Below, piece by piece: positions 25,458 through 34,349 of a stretch of DNA of 64,000 nucleotides (position 1 is the first letter of the stretch; each line of letters opens with the position of its first letter). The notes beneath the pieces were generated by a model. It saw only the letters and a list, made by a program, of their open reading frames with translations. It had not been told where the DNA came from and did not search any database. The translations under genes were made by a program, and so were the position numbers. The stretch comes from Comamonas koreensis (GTDB lineage: Bacteria; Pseudomonadota; Gammaproteobacteria; Burkholderiales; Burkholderiaceae_C). The stretch spans positions 62,001 to 126,000 of the forward strand of contig NZ_JAJNCT010000009.1 in assembly GCF_021026195.1 (NCBI RefSeq), read 5' to 3'.

Positions 25458-27047
25458 TTATTCGGGGGTTGCAGCCTGTGCTGCGGCGTGGGCCGATGGG
25501 GCTTCGTCCACATTGCCAAAGGCGGCGGCCAGCAGTTGCTGGTCGCTCCACTGGCCGCGCTCGAACACGGCCACCAGCTCGCCATCGTGCATCACGCCAA
25601 TGCGGTCACACATGGCCATCAGTTCGCGCAGGTCGCTGGAGACCATCAGGACGGCCTTGCCGTCATCGCACATGCGGTCGATCTCGTGGTAGATGTCGGC
25701 GCGCGCGCCCACATCCACGCCGCGTGTGGGCTCGTCGAGCAGCAGCACATCGCAGGGCTGGTGCAGCCAGCGGGCGAACACCACTTTTTGCTGATTGCCG
25801 CCACTCAGGGTCGATACCGCCTGCTCGGCATTGCGCGAGCGGATGCGCAGGCGCTCGACAAAATGGCGCGCCACTTCGCTCTCTTGCGCACGCTGCAGCC
25901 AGCCGCCGCGTGCAATCTTGTGCATGCCCGCCAAGGTGGTGTTGGCACGGATGGATTGCGACAGCAGCAGGCCTTGCGACTTGCGGTCTTCGGTCACCAG
26001 GCCGATGCCAGCGCGGATGGCCTGCACGGGGCTGGTCCAATTGGGCGCCACGGTGTGTGTGGCGGCGCTGCTGCCAGCGGCATGCAGGCTGATTTCACCC
26101 TGCTCGGCGCGGTCTGCGCCAAACAGCAGGCGCACCAGCTCGGTACGGCCCGAGCCGACCAGGCCCGCCAGGCCCATGATTTCGCCCGCATAGAGCGAGA
26201 GGCTGACGCCGCGCACCTGGGCGCCGCGTTGCAAATTTTTCGCAGACAGGCGCAGCGCACCGCGTGTGCGGCGCGGCCGGCCTTCGTTGTCCTGCACGGC
26301 ATGGCCGACCATGCGCTCGACCAGCTCATGCTCCTGCACGCCCTGCATGGGCCGCACATCGACCAGGCGGCCATCGCGCAGCACGGCCACCCGGTCGGCA
26401 ATGCGCTGCAGCTCTTCGAGCCGGTGCGACACATAGACCAGCGCCACACCGCGCGCCTTGAGCAGCGCGATCTGCGTGAACAGGTGCTCGGTTTCCTTGA
26501 GCGTGAGCATGGCGGTGGGCTCATCGAGCACCAGCACCCGCGTGCCATCCTGCAGATTGCGGGCGATCTCCACCATCTGCTGCTGGCCAATGCCCAGCTG
26601 CGAGACGGGGGTGTCCGGGTCGATATGCTGCATGCCGATCTTGGCCAGCTGGGTGCGGGCCAGCGCCCGCATCGCCGCATGATCGAGCCAGCCGAGCTTG
26701 TGGGGGAGCTGGCCCAGCAGCAGGTTCTCGGCCACCGTCAAGGTGGCCACCAGGCCCAGCTCCTGCATCACCATGCGCACGCCCTGGCGCTCGGCATCGC
26801 GGCGCGATGTGGGGGCAAAGGGCTTGCCATCGAGCTGCATCTGGCCCTGCGATGGATCCACCAACCCGCACAGAATCTTGGACAAGGTGCTCTTGCCCGC
26901 GCCGTTTTCTCCGGTCAGCGCCATCACTTCGCCCGCATGCAGATCCAGGCTCACGCCCTCCAGCACCAAGGTGCCGGAGTAGGCCTTGCCCATCTGCTGC
27001 AAACGCACGCGTGGCGTGCCGGCGCCTTGCGCCTCAGTCGTTGCCAT
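25458..27047 (-). CDS. rbsA: Ribose ABC transporter ATP-binding protein (double ATPase)
   Basis: RbsA drives ribose import with two ATPase domains in one chain. The first has an intact Walker A (TGENGAGKST), signature GIGQQQMVEIAR and Walker B (VLVLDEPTAML). The second has the usual degenerate P-loop GLVGSGRTELV but an intact signature (TLSGGNQQKVVFARWL) and DVLLLDEPTRGVDVGA. At 529 residues it is slightly longer than E. coli RbsA. It begins 14 bases after the rbsB stop. Confidence 0.95.
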   Translation of the reverse strand: MATTEAQGAGTPRVRLQQMGKAYSGTLVLEGVSLDLHAGEVMALTGENGAGKSTLSKILCGLVDPSQGQMQLDGKPFAPTSRRDAERQGVRMVMQELGLVATLTVAENLLLGQLPHKLGWLDHAAMRALARTQLAKIGMQHIDPDTPVSQLGIGQQQMVEIARNLQDGTRVLVLDEPTAMLTLKETEHLFTQIALLKARGVALVYVSHRLEELQRIADRVAVLRDGRLVDVRPMQGVQEHELVERMVGHAVQDNEGRPRRTRGALRLSAKNLQRGAQVRGVSLSLYAGEIMGLAGLVGSGRTELVRLLFGADRAEQGEISLHAAGSSAATHTVAPNWTSPVQAIRAGIGLVTEDRKSQGLLLSQSIRANTTLAGMHKIARGGWLQRAQESEVARHFVERLRIRSRNAEQAVSTLSGGNQQKVVFARWLHQPCDVLLLDEPTRGVDVGARADIYHEIDRMCDDGKAVLMVSSDLRELMAMCDRIGVMHDGELVAVFERGQWSDQQLLAAAFGNVDEAPSAHAAAQAATPE

Positions 27048-27061
27048 GGTGTGCGCCGTCG

Positions 27062-28012
27062 TTACTTGCTGTCCTTGGTCACCAAGGCCACATCGGTCTT
27101 GACCTCAGCAGGCAGCTCGCTCTGCTTTTTCTTCTCGGCCAGCGCCTTGAGGGCGATCTCGATGCCGAACACGGCCTGCTTGGCGGCGTACTGGTCAGCG
27201 GTGGCCAGCACGCGGCCGTCCTTCAGCATGGGCTTGATGGCGGCGATATTGTCGTAGCCCACCACTTGCACCTTGCCGGTGCGGCCGGCGGCCTTCACCG
27301 CTGCGACCACGCCCAGCGCCATGCTGTCGTTGCCCGCCATGATCGCCTTCAGATCGGGGTGCTCGCGCAGCATGCCGGCGGCCACCGTGTTGCCCTTGTC
27401 GATTTCCCACTGGCCCGATTGCAGGCTGACCACATTGGCGCCAGCGGCCTTCATCGCATCCTGGAAGCCCAGCGTGCGCTGCTGGGCGTTGAAGGTGGTC
27501 GAGACGCCTTCGACGATGCCCACCTTGTCACCGGCCTGCAGCTGCTTGCCCAGGAAATCGCCCACCAGCTTGGCGCCAGCACGGTTGTCCGGGCCCACGA
27601 AAGGCACGTTCAGGTCCTTGCTCTTGAGTGCATCGGCATCGAGCTTGTTGTCGATGTTGACGATCAGCACGCCCTTGTCGGCTGCATTTTTCAGCACCGA
27701 CACCAGGGCCTTGGAATCTGCCGGAGCAATCACGATAGCCTGCACGCGCTGGGCCACCATCTGCTCGACCATCTTGATCTGCGCGGCCGTGTCGGTTTCG
27801 TCCTTGATGCCGTTTGCCACCAGGGTGTACTGGGCGGCATTGGCCTTCTGGTGCGCCTTGGCACCGTCTTCCATGGTGCGGAAGAACTCGTTGGCCAGCG
27901 ATTTCATCACCAGGGCCACCTTGGGCTTGTCAGCCGCTGCGGCTTGGTGGGAAAAACCAGCCACGGTGGCCAAGGCCAGCGCAGCAGTCAGGGTACGGCG
28001 GGTAAAGCGCAT
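27062..28012 (-). CDS. rbsB: Periplasmic ribose-binding protein
   Basis: This is the soluble receptor that delivers ribose to RbsAC. The signal peptide MRFTRRTLTAALALATVAGF ends near AAAA, followed by KPKVALVMKSLANEFFRTMEDGA, with the binding-cleft segments NIDNKLDA, GEDKVGIVEG-like and AGNDSMALGVVAAVKAAG. The ATG at 28012 has GGAG eight bases upstream. It is the first gene of the operon, with the 20-bp palindrome about 80 bases upstream. Confidence 0.95.
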   Translation of the reverse strand: MRFTRRTLTAALALATVAGFSHQAAAADKPKVALVMKSLANEFFRTMEDGAKAHQKANAAQYTLVANGIKDETDTAAQIKMVEQMVAQRVQAIVIAPADSKALVSVLKNAADKGVLIVNIDNKLDADALKSKDLNVPFVGPDNRAGAKLVGDFLGKQLQAGDKVGIVEGVSTTFNAQQRTLGFQDAMKAAGANVVSLQSGQWEIDKGNTVAAGMLREHPDLKAIMAGNDSMALGVVAAVKAAGRTGKVQVVGYDNIAAIKPMLKDGRVLATADQYAAKQAVFGIEIALKALAEKKKQSELPAEVKTDVALVTKDSK

Positions 28013-28091
28013 GAGATAAGTCTCCGAAGGATTGTTGTGCATCACGCGGCGCCATCCACAGCAGTAGCCGCGAGATGCCGCATGTTTGCAT

Positions 28092-28111
28092 GGGCGCAAA
28101 CGTTTGCGCCC
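28092..28111. promoter_or_regulatory. Perfect 20-bp palindrome, probable RbsR operator
   Basis: GGGCGCAAACGTTTGCGCCC is a perfect palindrome with the central CG typical of LacI-family operators (AAACGTTT core). It lies 80 bases upstream of rbsB, in the promoter region of an operon that encodes its own LacI-type repressor. Assignment to RbsR is inference from position and symmetry. Confidence 0.8.
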
Positions 28112-28227
28112 CGGAGTTTACCCGAAGGTCAAACAAGGTTTCACGAGTTGGTCATGCGGGGTAAATGCTTCGGCGGCCCCCGCTTGGGCAGCCCGCTACG
28201 GCTGCCTGCGGGTTGCATTTCAGCCGC

Positions 28228-29493
28228 TCAGCCCTGATGCGGATGGCGCCAGACCATGGCAGCCAGAATCACGATCCCCAACACGAGTGCAGCGCCTGCG
28301 GCCGCCAGGCCATAGGCAAAGCCTTGCTGGGTGCTCGCGCTGTGGGCCAGCATCCAGGCGACCATGGGAGGGCCCACAATCTGGCCCAGCCCGTAGGCAG
28401 CCGTCAGCAGGCCCGGAAAGCTGCTGAGCGCAGACGGCCAGATGCGGCGCGCCTCTTGCAGCGCAAAAAAGGTCAGCGCGGTAAAGGGCAGGCCCAGCAG
28501 CAGGCTGCCCAGCGAAAAGCCCAGCGGCGTGGGCCACAGCGCGCTGATGGCGATGGAGACGGCCTGGATGCCGTAGCCGGCCATCAGCAGGCGGCGCCGG
28601 TCCCAGCGCGTGGGCAAATGGGTCGAGAGATAGGCGCCCAGTGCCACGCCGCCGCCAAACATGGGCCAGAACAGATCGGGCCAGACCGAATCGGCCGGCA
28701 GCGCGCCGCGCGCAATCACCGGCAGGTAGGTGGCGGTGACGATATAGCCCAGGCCGGCCAAGCTGTAGGCCAGGGTCAGCAGCAGCCGGTCGACCGGGCC
28801 CTCGGGCGCGACTGCCACGGCAGCGCCGGTCTGCGTATGGGCAGGCGGTGGCGCCAGCGGGCCGCGCACCACCGTCATCACCATCAGCCAGAAGACCAGC
28901 GCCAGCAGCGCAAACGCCAGCCAGGCGCTGACGGCATGCCAGCCGGCCGCCACCATGGCGCTGGTGGCCAGGCCGGTCAGCGCAATGCCGATGCCCGGGC
29001 CGCAAAACAGCAGACCCCCCATTTGCGGCCGCCCCAGATGCGCGAGCTGCGACATGCACCACAGGGTGATATTGAGAAACACCACCGCGCTGGCCACGCC
29101 CGAGACAAAGCGCAGGCTGGCCCAGGCGCCGGGCCAGTTCAGCGCCATCGCCGCCGTCAGCACCGCAGTGATGAACAGCCACCAGTGCACCATGCGCGAG
29201 GGGTGCAGCCGCTGCATCAGGCCCTTGGCCACCCAGGGCAGCACCATACAGACCAGGGAGCCGACAAAGTAGCCCAGGTAGTTGCTCATCGCCAGCCAGC
29301 TGCCTTGCGCCAGGTCGATGCTGCCGTCGTGCAGCATCATCGGCATCAAGGGCGTAAAGGCAAAGCGCCCCACGCCCATGGCCGAAGCCAGCGCCACCAT
29401 GCCGGCCACGGCCACCAGCCATGGGCGCTGGCTCCAGGGCAGCGAATCGCTGGAGGAGGAAGGGGAAACCGAAGAGCTGACCGAGGGTGGCAT
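28228..29493 (-). CDS. YbfB-family MFS transporter
   Basis: Twelve membrane segments and the YbfB/MFS_4 pattern are seen: ASAMGVGRFAFTPLMPMM in helix 1, SNYLGYFVGSLVC, FVSGVASAVVFL, GPGIGIALTG and the C-terminal AAYGLGQIVGPP. The ATG at 29493 (MPPSVSSS) is chosen; an in-frame ATG at 29535 would place the start inside the divergent palindromic region. It is divergent from a LysR gene, which is the usual layout for a regulator and its target. The substrate is unknown. Confidence 0.87.
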   Translation of the reverse strand: MPPSVSSSVSPSSSSDSLPWSQRPWLVAVAGMVALASAMGVGRFAFTPLMPMMLHDGSIDLAQGSWLAMSNYLGYFVGSLVCMVLPWVAKGLMQRLHPSRMVHWWLFITAVLTAAMALNWPGAWASLRFVSGVASAVVFLNITLWCMSQLAHLGRPQMGGLLFCGPGIGIALTGLATSAMVAAGWHAVSAWLAFALLALVFWLMVMTVVRGPLAPPPAHTQTGAAVAVAPEGPVDRLLLTLAYSLAGLGYIVTATYLPVIARGALPADSVWPDLFWPMFGGGVALGAYLSTHLPTRWDRRRLLMAGYGIQAVSIAISALWPTPLGFSLGSLLLGLPFTALTFFALQEARRIWPSALSSFPGLLTAAYGLGQIVGPPMVAWMLAHSASTQQGFAYGLAAAGAALVLGIVILAAMVWRHPHQG

Positions 29494-29514
29494 GGTGCGG
29501 ACCTGTCGTTTATG

Positions 29515-29562
29515 TATCTTTTTTAGAGATGCCATGTTAAATTAACATCTTCAAAAAAGATA
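29515..29562. promoter_or_regulatory. AT-rich divergent control region with nested palindromes
   Basis: A perfect 15-base palindrome (ATGTTAA-A-TTAACAT, 29534-29548) sits within an outer inverted repeat TATCTTTTTT (29515-29524) and AAAAAAGATA (29553-29562). It lies between the MFS gene and the LysR gene and has the T-N11-A type symmetry bound by LysR proteins. It probably serves both promoters. Confidence 0.6.
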
Positions 29563-29572
29563 GATACAAACC

Positions 29573-30457
29573 GTGTTGGATCTCGCCACCCTTGCCATCT
29601 TTCAGCAGGTGATTGCCAGCGGCAGCATCACCCGTGCTGCGCAGCAGCTGGGCCGCGCCCAGTCCAATATCACCACCCGCATCCAGCAGCTGGAGGAGTC
29701 GCTGGGCGTAGCACTTTTTGTACGCGAAGCCCGGCGCATGGTGCTGACACCCGAGGGACAGCAGCTGCAGCGCTATGCCGACCAGTTGCTGACCCTGGCC
29801 GAAGAGGCCACGCAGAGCCTGCGCGGCCAGCACCCCAGCGGCCGGCTGCGCCTGGGCTCGATGGAGAGCACGGCCGCCGCGCGCCTGCCGCTGCCGCTGG
29901 CCACGTTCCACCGCACGCACCCGCAGGTGCAGCTGGAGCTGTCCACGGCCGCATCGCTGCAGCTCATGGAGCAGGTGCTGGACCACCAGCTCGATGCCGC
30001 GCTGGTCGCCTGGCCGCCGCCGGATGTGGATGCGCCGCTGCCGCTGGACCTGGTGCCGCTGTACGAAGAATCGCTGCAGCTGCTGCGCCCCGCCCAAACC
30101 CTGGAGGGAGAGCTGCCCCGCACCCTGGCCGGTTTCAGCGATGGCTGCACCTACCGCCGCATTGGCGAGCAATGGATGGCGCAGGCCCATGGCCCGGTTC
30201 CCACGCGCGTGCTGCAGCTCTCGTCCTACCACGCGATCATCGCGGCGGTGGCTGCAGGCAGTGCCGTGGCTGTCGTGCCCCAGACCGTGGTCGACCTGCA
30301 GCGCAACCCGGTGCCCGTACACAGCCAGCCCTTGGGCACCTGCACCACGATGTTTGTCACCCGCCAGGGCTATGCCACACCGGCCGTGCAGCAATTGCTG
30401 GCGGTCCTGCAGGCGGCCGCCCCCACCCCTTTAAACGCAGCGATGGAGACCGTATGA
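29573..30457 (+). CDS. LysR-family transcriptional regulator
   Basis: The N-terminal helix-turn-helix reads FQQVIASGSITRAAQQLGRAQSNIT, then RIQQLEESLGVALFVREARRM, then a two-lobed effector domain. A GTG at 29573 gives the usual short LysR lead. It overlaps the nitronate monooxygenase gene by four bases, so both are on one transcript, and it is divergent from the MFS transporter. Possible targets are both neighbours. Confidence 0.93.
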   Translation: MLDLATLAIFQQVIASGSITRAAQQLGRAQSNITTRIQQLEESLGVALFVREARRMVLTPEGQQLQRYADQLLTLAEEATQSLRGQHPSGRLRLGSMESTAAARLPLPLATFHRTHPQVQLELSTAASLQLMEQVLDHQLDAALVAWPPPDVDAPLPLDLVPLYEESLQLLRPAQTLEGELPRTLAGFSDGCTYRRIGEQWMAQAHGPVPTRVLQLSSYHAIIAAVAAGSAVAVVPQTVVDLQRNPVPVHSQPLGTCTTMFVTRQGYATPAVQQLLAVLQAAAPTPLNAAMETV

Positions 30458-31506
30458 CCCGCAACCTGACACATGAACTGGGCCTGCAGCTGCCCGTGGT
30501 GCAAGGCCCGATGACAGGCGCGGACAGCCCGGCGCTGGCCGCTGCCGTCAGCGCTGGCGGCGGCCTGGGCTCGCTGGGCTGCGGCATGCGCTCGCCCCAG
30601 GCGATGGCCGAGGCCGCTGCCGCAGTGCGCGCGCAGACCGACCGGCCCTTCGCCATGAACCTGTTTGTGCAGGCCACCCCTGCACCCGATGCCACCACCG
30701 TGCAGCAGGCCTTGCAACGCCTGGCCCCGCTGTATGCCCGCTTTGGCGCTGAGCCAGCCGTACCCAGCCAGTGGTGCGAAGATTTTGCGCAACAGCTCGA
30801 TGCCCTGGCCGCCTGCCGCCCGGCGGTGGCCAGCTTTACCTTCGGCATCCTCAGCGCCGCCCAGGTGCAGCGCCTGCAGGCAGCAGGCAGCCAGGTCTGG
30901 GGCACGGCCACTACGGTGGCCGAGGCGCTGGCCTGGCAGGCGGTGGGGGCCGATGCGGTCATCGCCAGCGGGAGCGAGGCCGGTGGCCACCGGGGCACCT
31001 TCTTGGCGGACTACGCCTCGTCGATGGTCTCCACCTTGCCGCTGGTGCGCGACTGCGTGCGGCAGCTGCAGGTACCGGTGATTGCGGCCGGCGGCATCAT
31101 GGATGGCGCAGGCATCGCCGCCGCACAGGCGCTGGGGGCGCAGGCGGTGCAGATGGGCACGGCCTTTCTGGTCTGCCCGGAATCGGCCATCAACGCGGCC
31201 TACCGCGCTGCGCTGGCGGCTGCCCAAGCTACCGACACGGTTACTACCCGCACCATCTCGGGCCGGCCCGCGCGCGGCATCCGCAATGCGATGATCGATG
31301 CGCTCGAAGCCGATGAGGCCGCCATCCCGCCCTACCCGGTGCAAAACGCGCTGACCGGCGCACTGCGCAAGCTCGCCGGCGCGGCGGGCGATGCGCAGTA
31401 CCTGTCGCTGTGGGCCGGCCAGGGCGTGGCCCAGGCCAGAGCCCTGCCCGCTGCGCAACTATTGCAAAAGCTCAAGCAAGAGTGGCAGGCAGCGGGCGCA
31501 CAATAG
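30454..31506 (+). CDS. Nitronate monooxygenase (NPD/2-nitropropane dioxygenase family)
   Basis: This FMN-dependent TIM-barrel enzyme oxidises alkyl nitronates such as propionate 3-nitronate. Signature parts are LPVVQGPMTGADSPALAAAVS, GADAVIASGSEAGGHRGTF (FMN phosphate site), PVIAAGGIMDGAGIAAAQALGA and QMGTAFL. The length of 350 residues is normal. It is coupled to the LysR gene by a four-base overlap. The physiological substrate may be a different toxic nitro compound. Confidence 0.9.
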   Translation: MTRNLTHELGLQLPVVQGPMTGADSPALAAAVSAGGGLGSLGCGMRSPQAMAEAAAAVRAQTDRPFAMNLFVQATPAPDATTVQQALQRLAPLYARFGAEPAVPSQWCEDFAQQLDALAACRPAVASFTFGILSAAQVQRLQAAGSQVWGTATTVAEALAWQAVGADAVIASGSEAGGHRGTFLADYASSMVSTLPLVRDCVRQLQVPVIAAGGIMDGAGIAAAQALGAQAVQMGTAFLVCPESAINAAYRAALAAAQATDTVTTRTISGRPARGIRNAMIDALEADEAAIPPYPVQNALTGALRKLAGAAGDAQYLSLWAGQGVAQARALPAAQLLQKLKQEWQAAGAQ

Positions 31507-31553
31507 CAGCCAATGCCCGGCAGCCTGGTCCGGGTCTGCAAAGACTGCCTACC

Positions 31554-32450
31554 GTGAACACTGTTGCACCCTCTGCCCCTGCGCAAGCCTCCCGCCCCGT
31601 CATTCTGTCCATCCAATCCCATGTAGCCTGGGGCTATGTCGGCAACTCGGCGGCGGTGTTTGCGCTGCAGCGCCTGGGCTTCGATGTGCTGCAGGTGCAT
31701 ACGGTGCTGTTCAGCAACCACACGGGCTACGGGCAGTTCCGGGGCCAGATCCTGAGTGCCGAACACATCCGCGACATCCTCGCGGGCCTGCGCGAGCGCG
31801 GCGCGCTGCAGAAAGTGGGCGCCGTGCTTTCGGGCTACCTGGGCAATGCCGATACCGGCGCAGCCATTCTCGATGCGGTCAATGACATCCGCCAGGCCAA
31901 CCCGCAGCTGCGCTACCTCTGCGATCCGGTGATGGGCGATGTGGGCCGGGGGCTCTTCGTCAACCCCGCGATCCCCGATTTTCTGCGCGACCAGGCCATC
32001 CCTTTCGCCAACATCATCACGCCCAACCAGTTCGAGTTCGAGCTGCTGAGCGGCACCAAGCTGGCCAGCACCGAAGAAGCGGTGGCCGTTGCGCGTCAGA
32101 TGCGTGGCCGGGGGCCGGACACCATCGTCATCACCAGCCTGGCCACACCCGACATCGCTGCCGACCAGCTGGGCACCCTGGCCGTCAACGGGCAAGGCGC
32201 CTGGCTGGTGACCACGCCGCGTATCGACCTGCACCCCTTGCCCAATGGCATGGGCGACGTGTTTGCCGCTACCTTGCTGGGCCGGCTGGTGGATGGCCGC
32301 GCGTTGCCACAGGCGCTGGAGCTGGCGACGGATACCTTGTATTCGCTGGTCCAGGGCACGCAGGCGGGCTCCCGTGATCTGCCGCTGGTGGCAGCGCAGG
32401 CGCAGCTGATCGAGCCGGCAGCGCGCTTTGCGGCCCGCCAGGTGGCCTGA
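31554..32450 (+). CDS. pdxY: Pyridoxal kinase
   Basis: This is a ribokinase-fold kinase of the PdxY type that phosphorylates pyridoxal in the vitamin B6 salvage route. Family signatures are [41 protein letters not shown] and the anion hole [17 protein letters not shown]. The best start is the GTG at 31554 (VNTVAPSAP), which leaves a short lead before the first strand. The ribosome binding site is weak. It stands 47 bases after the nitronate monooxygenase gene. Confidence 0.93.
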   Translation: MNTVAPSAPAQASRPVILSIQSHVAWGYVGNSAAVFALQRLGFDVLQVHTVLFSNHTGYGQFRGQILSAEHIRDILAGLRERGALQKVGAVLSGYLGNADTGAAILDAVNDIRQANPQLRYLCDPVMGDVGRGLFVNPAIPDFLRDQAIPFANIITPNQFEFELLSGTKLASTEEAVAVARQMRGRGPDTIVITSLATPDIAADQLGTLAVNGQGAWLVTTPRIDLHPLPNGMGDVFAATLLGRLVDGRALPQALELATDTLYSLVQGTQAGSRDLPLVAAQAQLIEPAARFAARQVA

Positions 32451-32469
32451 GCAGAAGGTCACACACCGC

Positions 32470-33027
32470 ATGTTGAATCCAAGCCCCGCCCCCCGCCTTC
32501 AGCTACGCGCCTTTGAACCCAGCGATTTCGAGGCCTACGCCCACTACCACCGCCAGCCTGCTGTCTACCGCTACCTGTATGCCGAGGCACCGCAGGACAC
32601 TGCGCTACTCCAAGCCCAGTTTGAGCGCGACGCACTGCCCCAGCGCCTGGCGCAGGATGGCGACACCCGGCGCTTTGCCGTCGTGCGCAGCAGCGATGGC
32701 TGTCTTTTGGGAGAGACCTTGCTCAAACTGGCCAGCGCCGCTGCGCGCCAGGCGGAGGTAGGCTATATCTTCGATCCAGCCCATGCCGGACACGGTTACG
32801 CCACCGAAGCGGTGGCGCTGACCTTGGGGCAGGGATTTGGCGCGCTGGGCTTTCACCGCATCTTTGCGCGGCTCGATGCCGCCAACCAGAGATCGGTGGG
32901 CGTTGTCGAGCGCCTGGGCATGCGGCGTGAGGCGCACCTGATCGAGAACGACCAGTTCAACGGCCAGTGGGGCGATGAGTACATCTATGCGCTGCTGGCC
33001 CGCGAGTGGCACAGCCGCCAAGGCTGA
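32470..33027 (+). CDS. GNAT acetyltransferase (RimJ/RimL-like)
   Basis: The pattern LQLRAFEPSDFEAYAHYHRQPAV, VGYIFDPAHAGHGYATEAVAL with the acetyl-CoA loop, and FGALGFHRIFARLDAANQRSVGVVERLGMRREAHL identifies a RimJ/RimL-type acetyltransferase. These acetylate protein N-termini or small amines. At 185 residues it is full length. It begins 19 bases after pdxY and may be co-transcribed. The acceptor is unknown. Confidence 0.9.
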   Translation: MLNPSPAPRLQLRAFEPSDFEAYAHYHRQPAVYRYLYAEAPQDTALLQAQFERDALPQRLAQDGDTRRFAVVRSSDGCLLGETLLKLASAAARQAEVGYIFDPAHAGHGYATEAVALTLGQGFGALGFHRIFARLDAANQRSVGVVERLGMRREAHLIENDQFNGQWGDEYIYALLAREWHSRQG

Positions 33028-33056
33028 CGGGCGGCCAGCCTGGCGAATTACCGGAC

Positions 33057-34349
33057 TCAGCGTGTCGCGTGCAAGGCCAGCAGTGCGCGCTCACGTCCAA
33101 TCAGTGCACCCAGCAGCAGCACCAGCAGGTAGACGTAGAACAGGTGCCCGCTGTTGTGGGCAAAAAACACCTGGGTCAGGCCAAAACCCATGTAGCACAG
33201 CGGCACCATGATGCCCAGCATGCGCAGGTACAGGATTTGGCGGTCCATAGGGGCGCCGGGGCACTGCGCCATGCGCTTGCGGGTGGGCCAGAAGATCAGC
33301 AGCGGCACGGCATAAAAGGCCAGCAGCAGGGCCACCCCCACCAGGCCGCGCTTGGCAAACATGTCGAGCAGCTCGTTGTGCGCATGGTCATAGGGCAGCA
33401 CCGAGGCGCTGGCCTCGCCCGCCTCCACGCGGCGGGCTTTTTCTGCGATATAGCCTTGGAGGCCCCAGCCGGTCAGCGGCTTGTCCAGCCCCATATGCCA
33501 GGCCAGGTGCCAATGGGCCAGGCGCTGGCCTACCGAGGTTTCAGCTGCATGGCGGTCTTGCACCTCGTAGCTTTGCACCTCATGCACGGCCGTGTGGTAG
33601 CGCTGGGCCATCTCACCGCCTTTGAACGACACCAGACCGCCGATGCCAATCACGGCGGCCAGCAAGCCCATGCCCACCGGCTTGCGCAGACCACAGCGCC
33701 ACAGCAGCACAGCGCCAATCAGCAAGACAAAGGGCAGCACGATCCAGCTGCCACGCGTGTCCGAGAGGATGACGGCCAGCAGGCCGAACAGACTGCAGAC
33801 GAGGCCCAAGGCGCGCTGCCAGGCCGCCAGCGAGCGCCACAGCAGCAGCACGCCAAAGCAGCAGGCCAGCGCCAGCACCAGCGCAATGCCGCTGAACTGG
33901 ATCGCATTGGTAAAGCCGTTGGCACGGTGGGCATCGGTCCAGCCCATCTGGTAGACGGCGACCAGGCCAGCGCCCAAGGCGCCCGCCAGCATGCCCCAGC
34001 CCAGCGGGCGCACCCGGGGCGCACAAGTCTGCAAAAAGCCCAGTCCGGTGATGGCGAATGCGTATTTGATGAACTGGTCGCTGCGCGAGCGCATATGCCA
34101 GTCGTCGAAGCTCATGGTCCACATGACGGCCATGACGGCGAGCATCAGCGCCCAGCCCAGCGCCCGGCGGTCCCAGCTGCGGCCCCACCACTGGCGCACA
34201 AAAATCAGGCTGGCCAGCGCCAGCACGGCGGCACCAAAAGAGTAACCAGAGGGCAAGGTCAGTGCCACACCGGGCACCAGAAACGCCGCCAGCTGGCTGG
34301 CCCGCATTGCGGGCGATGGCGCAACGGGCGCCGCCGCAGCCAGGCTCAT
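33057..34349 (-). CDS. O-antigen ligase family protein (WaaL-like)
   Basis: This integral membrane protein has about ten to twelve helices and the large periplasmic loop of the Wzy_C/WaaL family, seen at GLDKPLTGWGLQGYIAEKA and LPYDHAHNELLDMFAKRGLVGV (the conserved histidine segment). WaaL joins polymerised O-antigen to lipid A-core; a related role in glycan polymerisation is possible. The start overlaps the glycosyltransferase stop by four bases, so both act in envelope glycan assembly. Confidence 0.88.
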   Translation of the reverse strand: MSLAAAAPVAPSPAMRASQLAAFLVPGVALTLPSGYSFGAAVLALASLIFVRQWWGRSWDRRALGWALMLAVMAVMWTMSFDDWHMRSRSDQFIKYAFAITGLGFLQTCAPRVRPLGWGMLAGALGAGLVAVYQMGWTDAHRANGFTNAIQFSGIALVLALACCFGVLLLWRSLAAWQRALGLVCSLFGLLAVILSDTRGSWIVLPFVLLIGAVLLWRCGLRKPVGMGLLAAVIGIGGLVSFKGGEMAQRYHTAVHEVQSYEVQDRHAAETSVGQRLAHWHLAWHMGLDKPLTGWGLQGYIAEKARRVEAGEASASVLPYDHAHNELLDMFAKRGLVGVALLLAFYAVPLLIFWPTRKRMAQCPGAPMDRQILYLRMLGIMVPLCYMGFGLTQVFFAHNSGHLFYVYLLVLLLGALIGRERALLALHATR

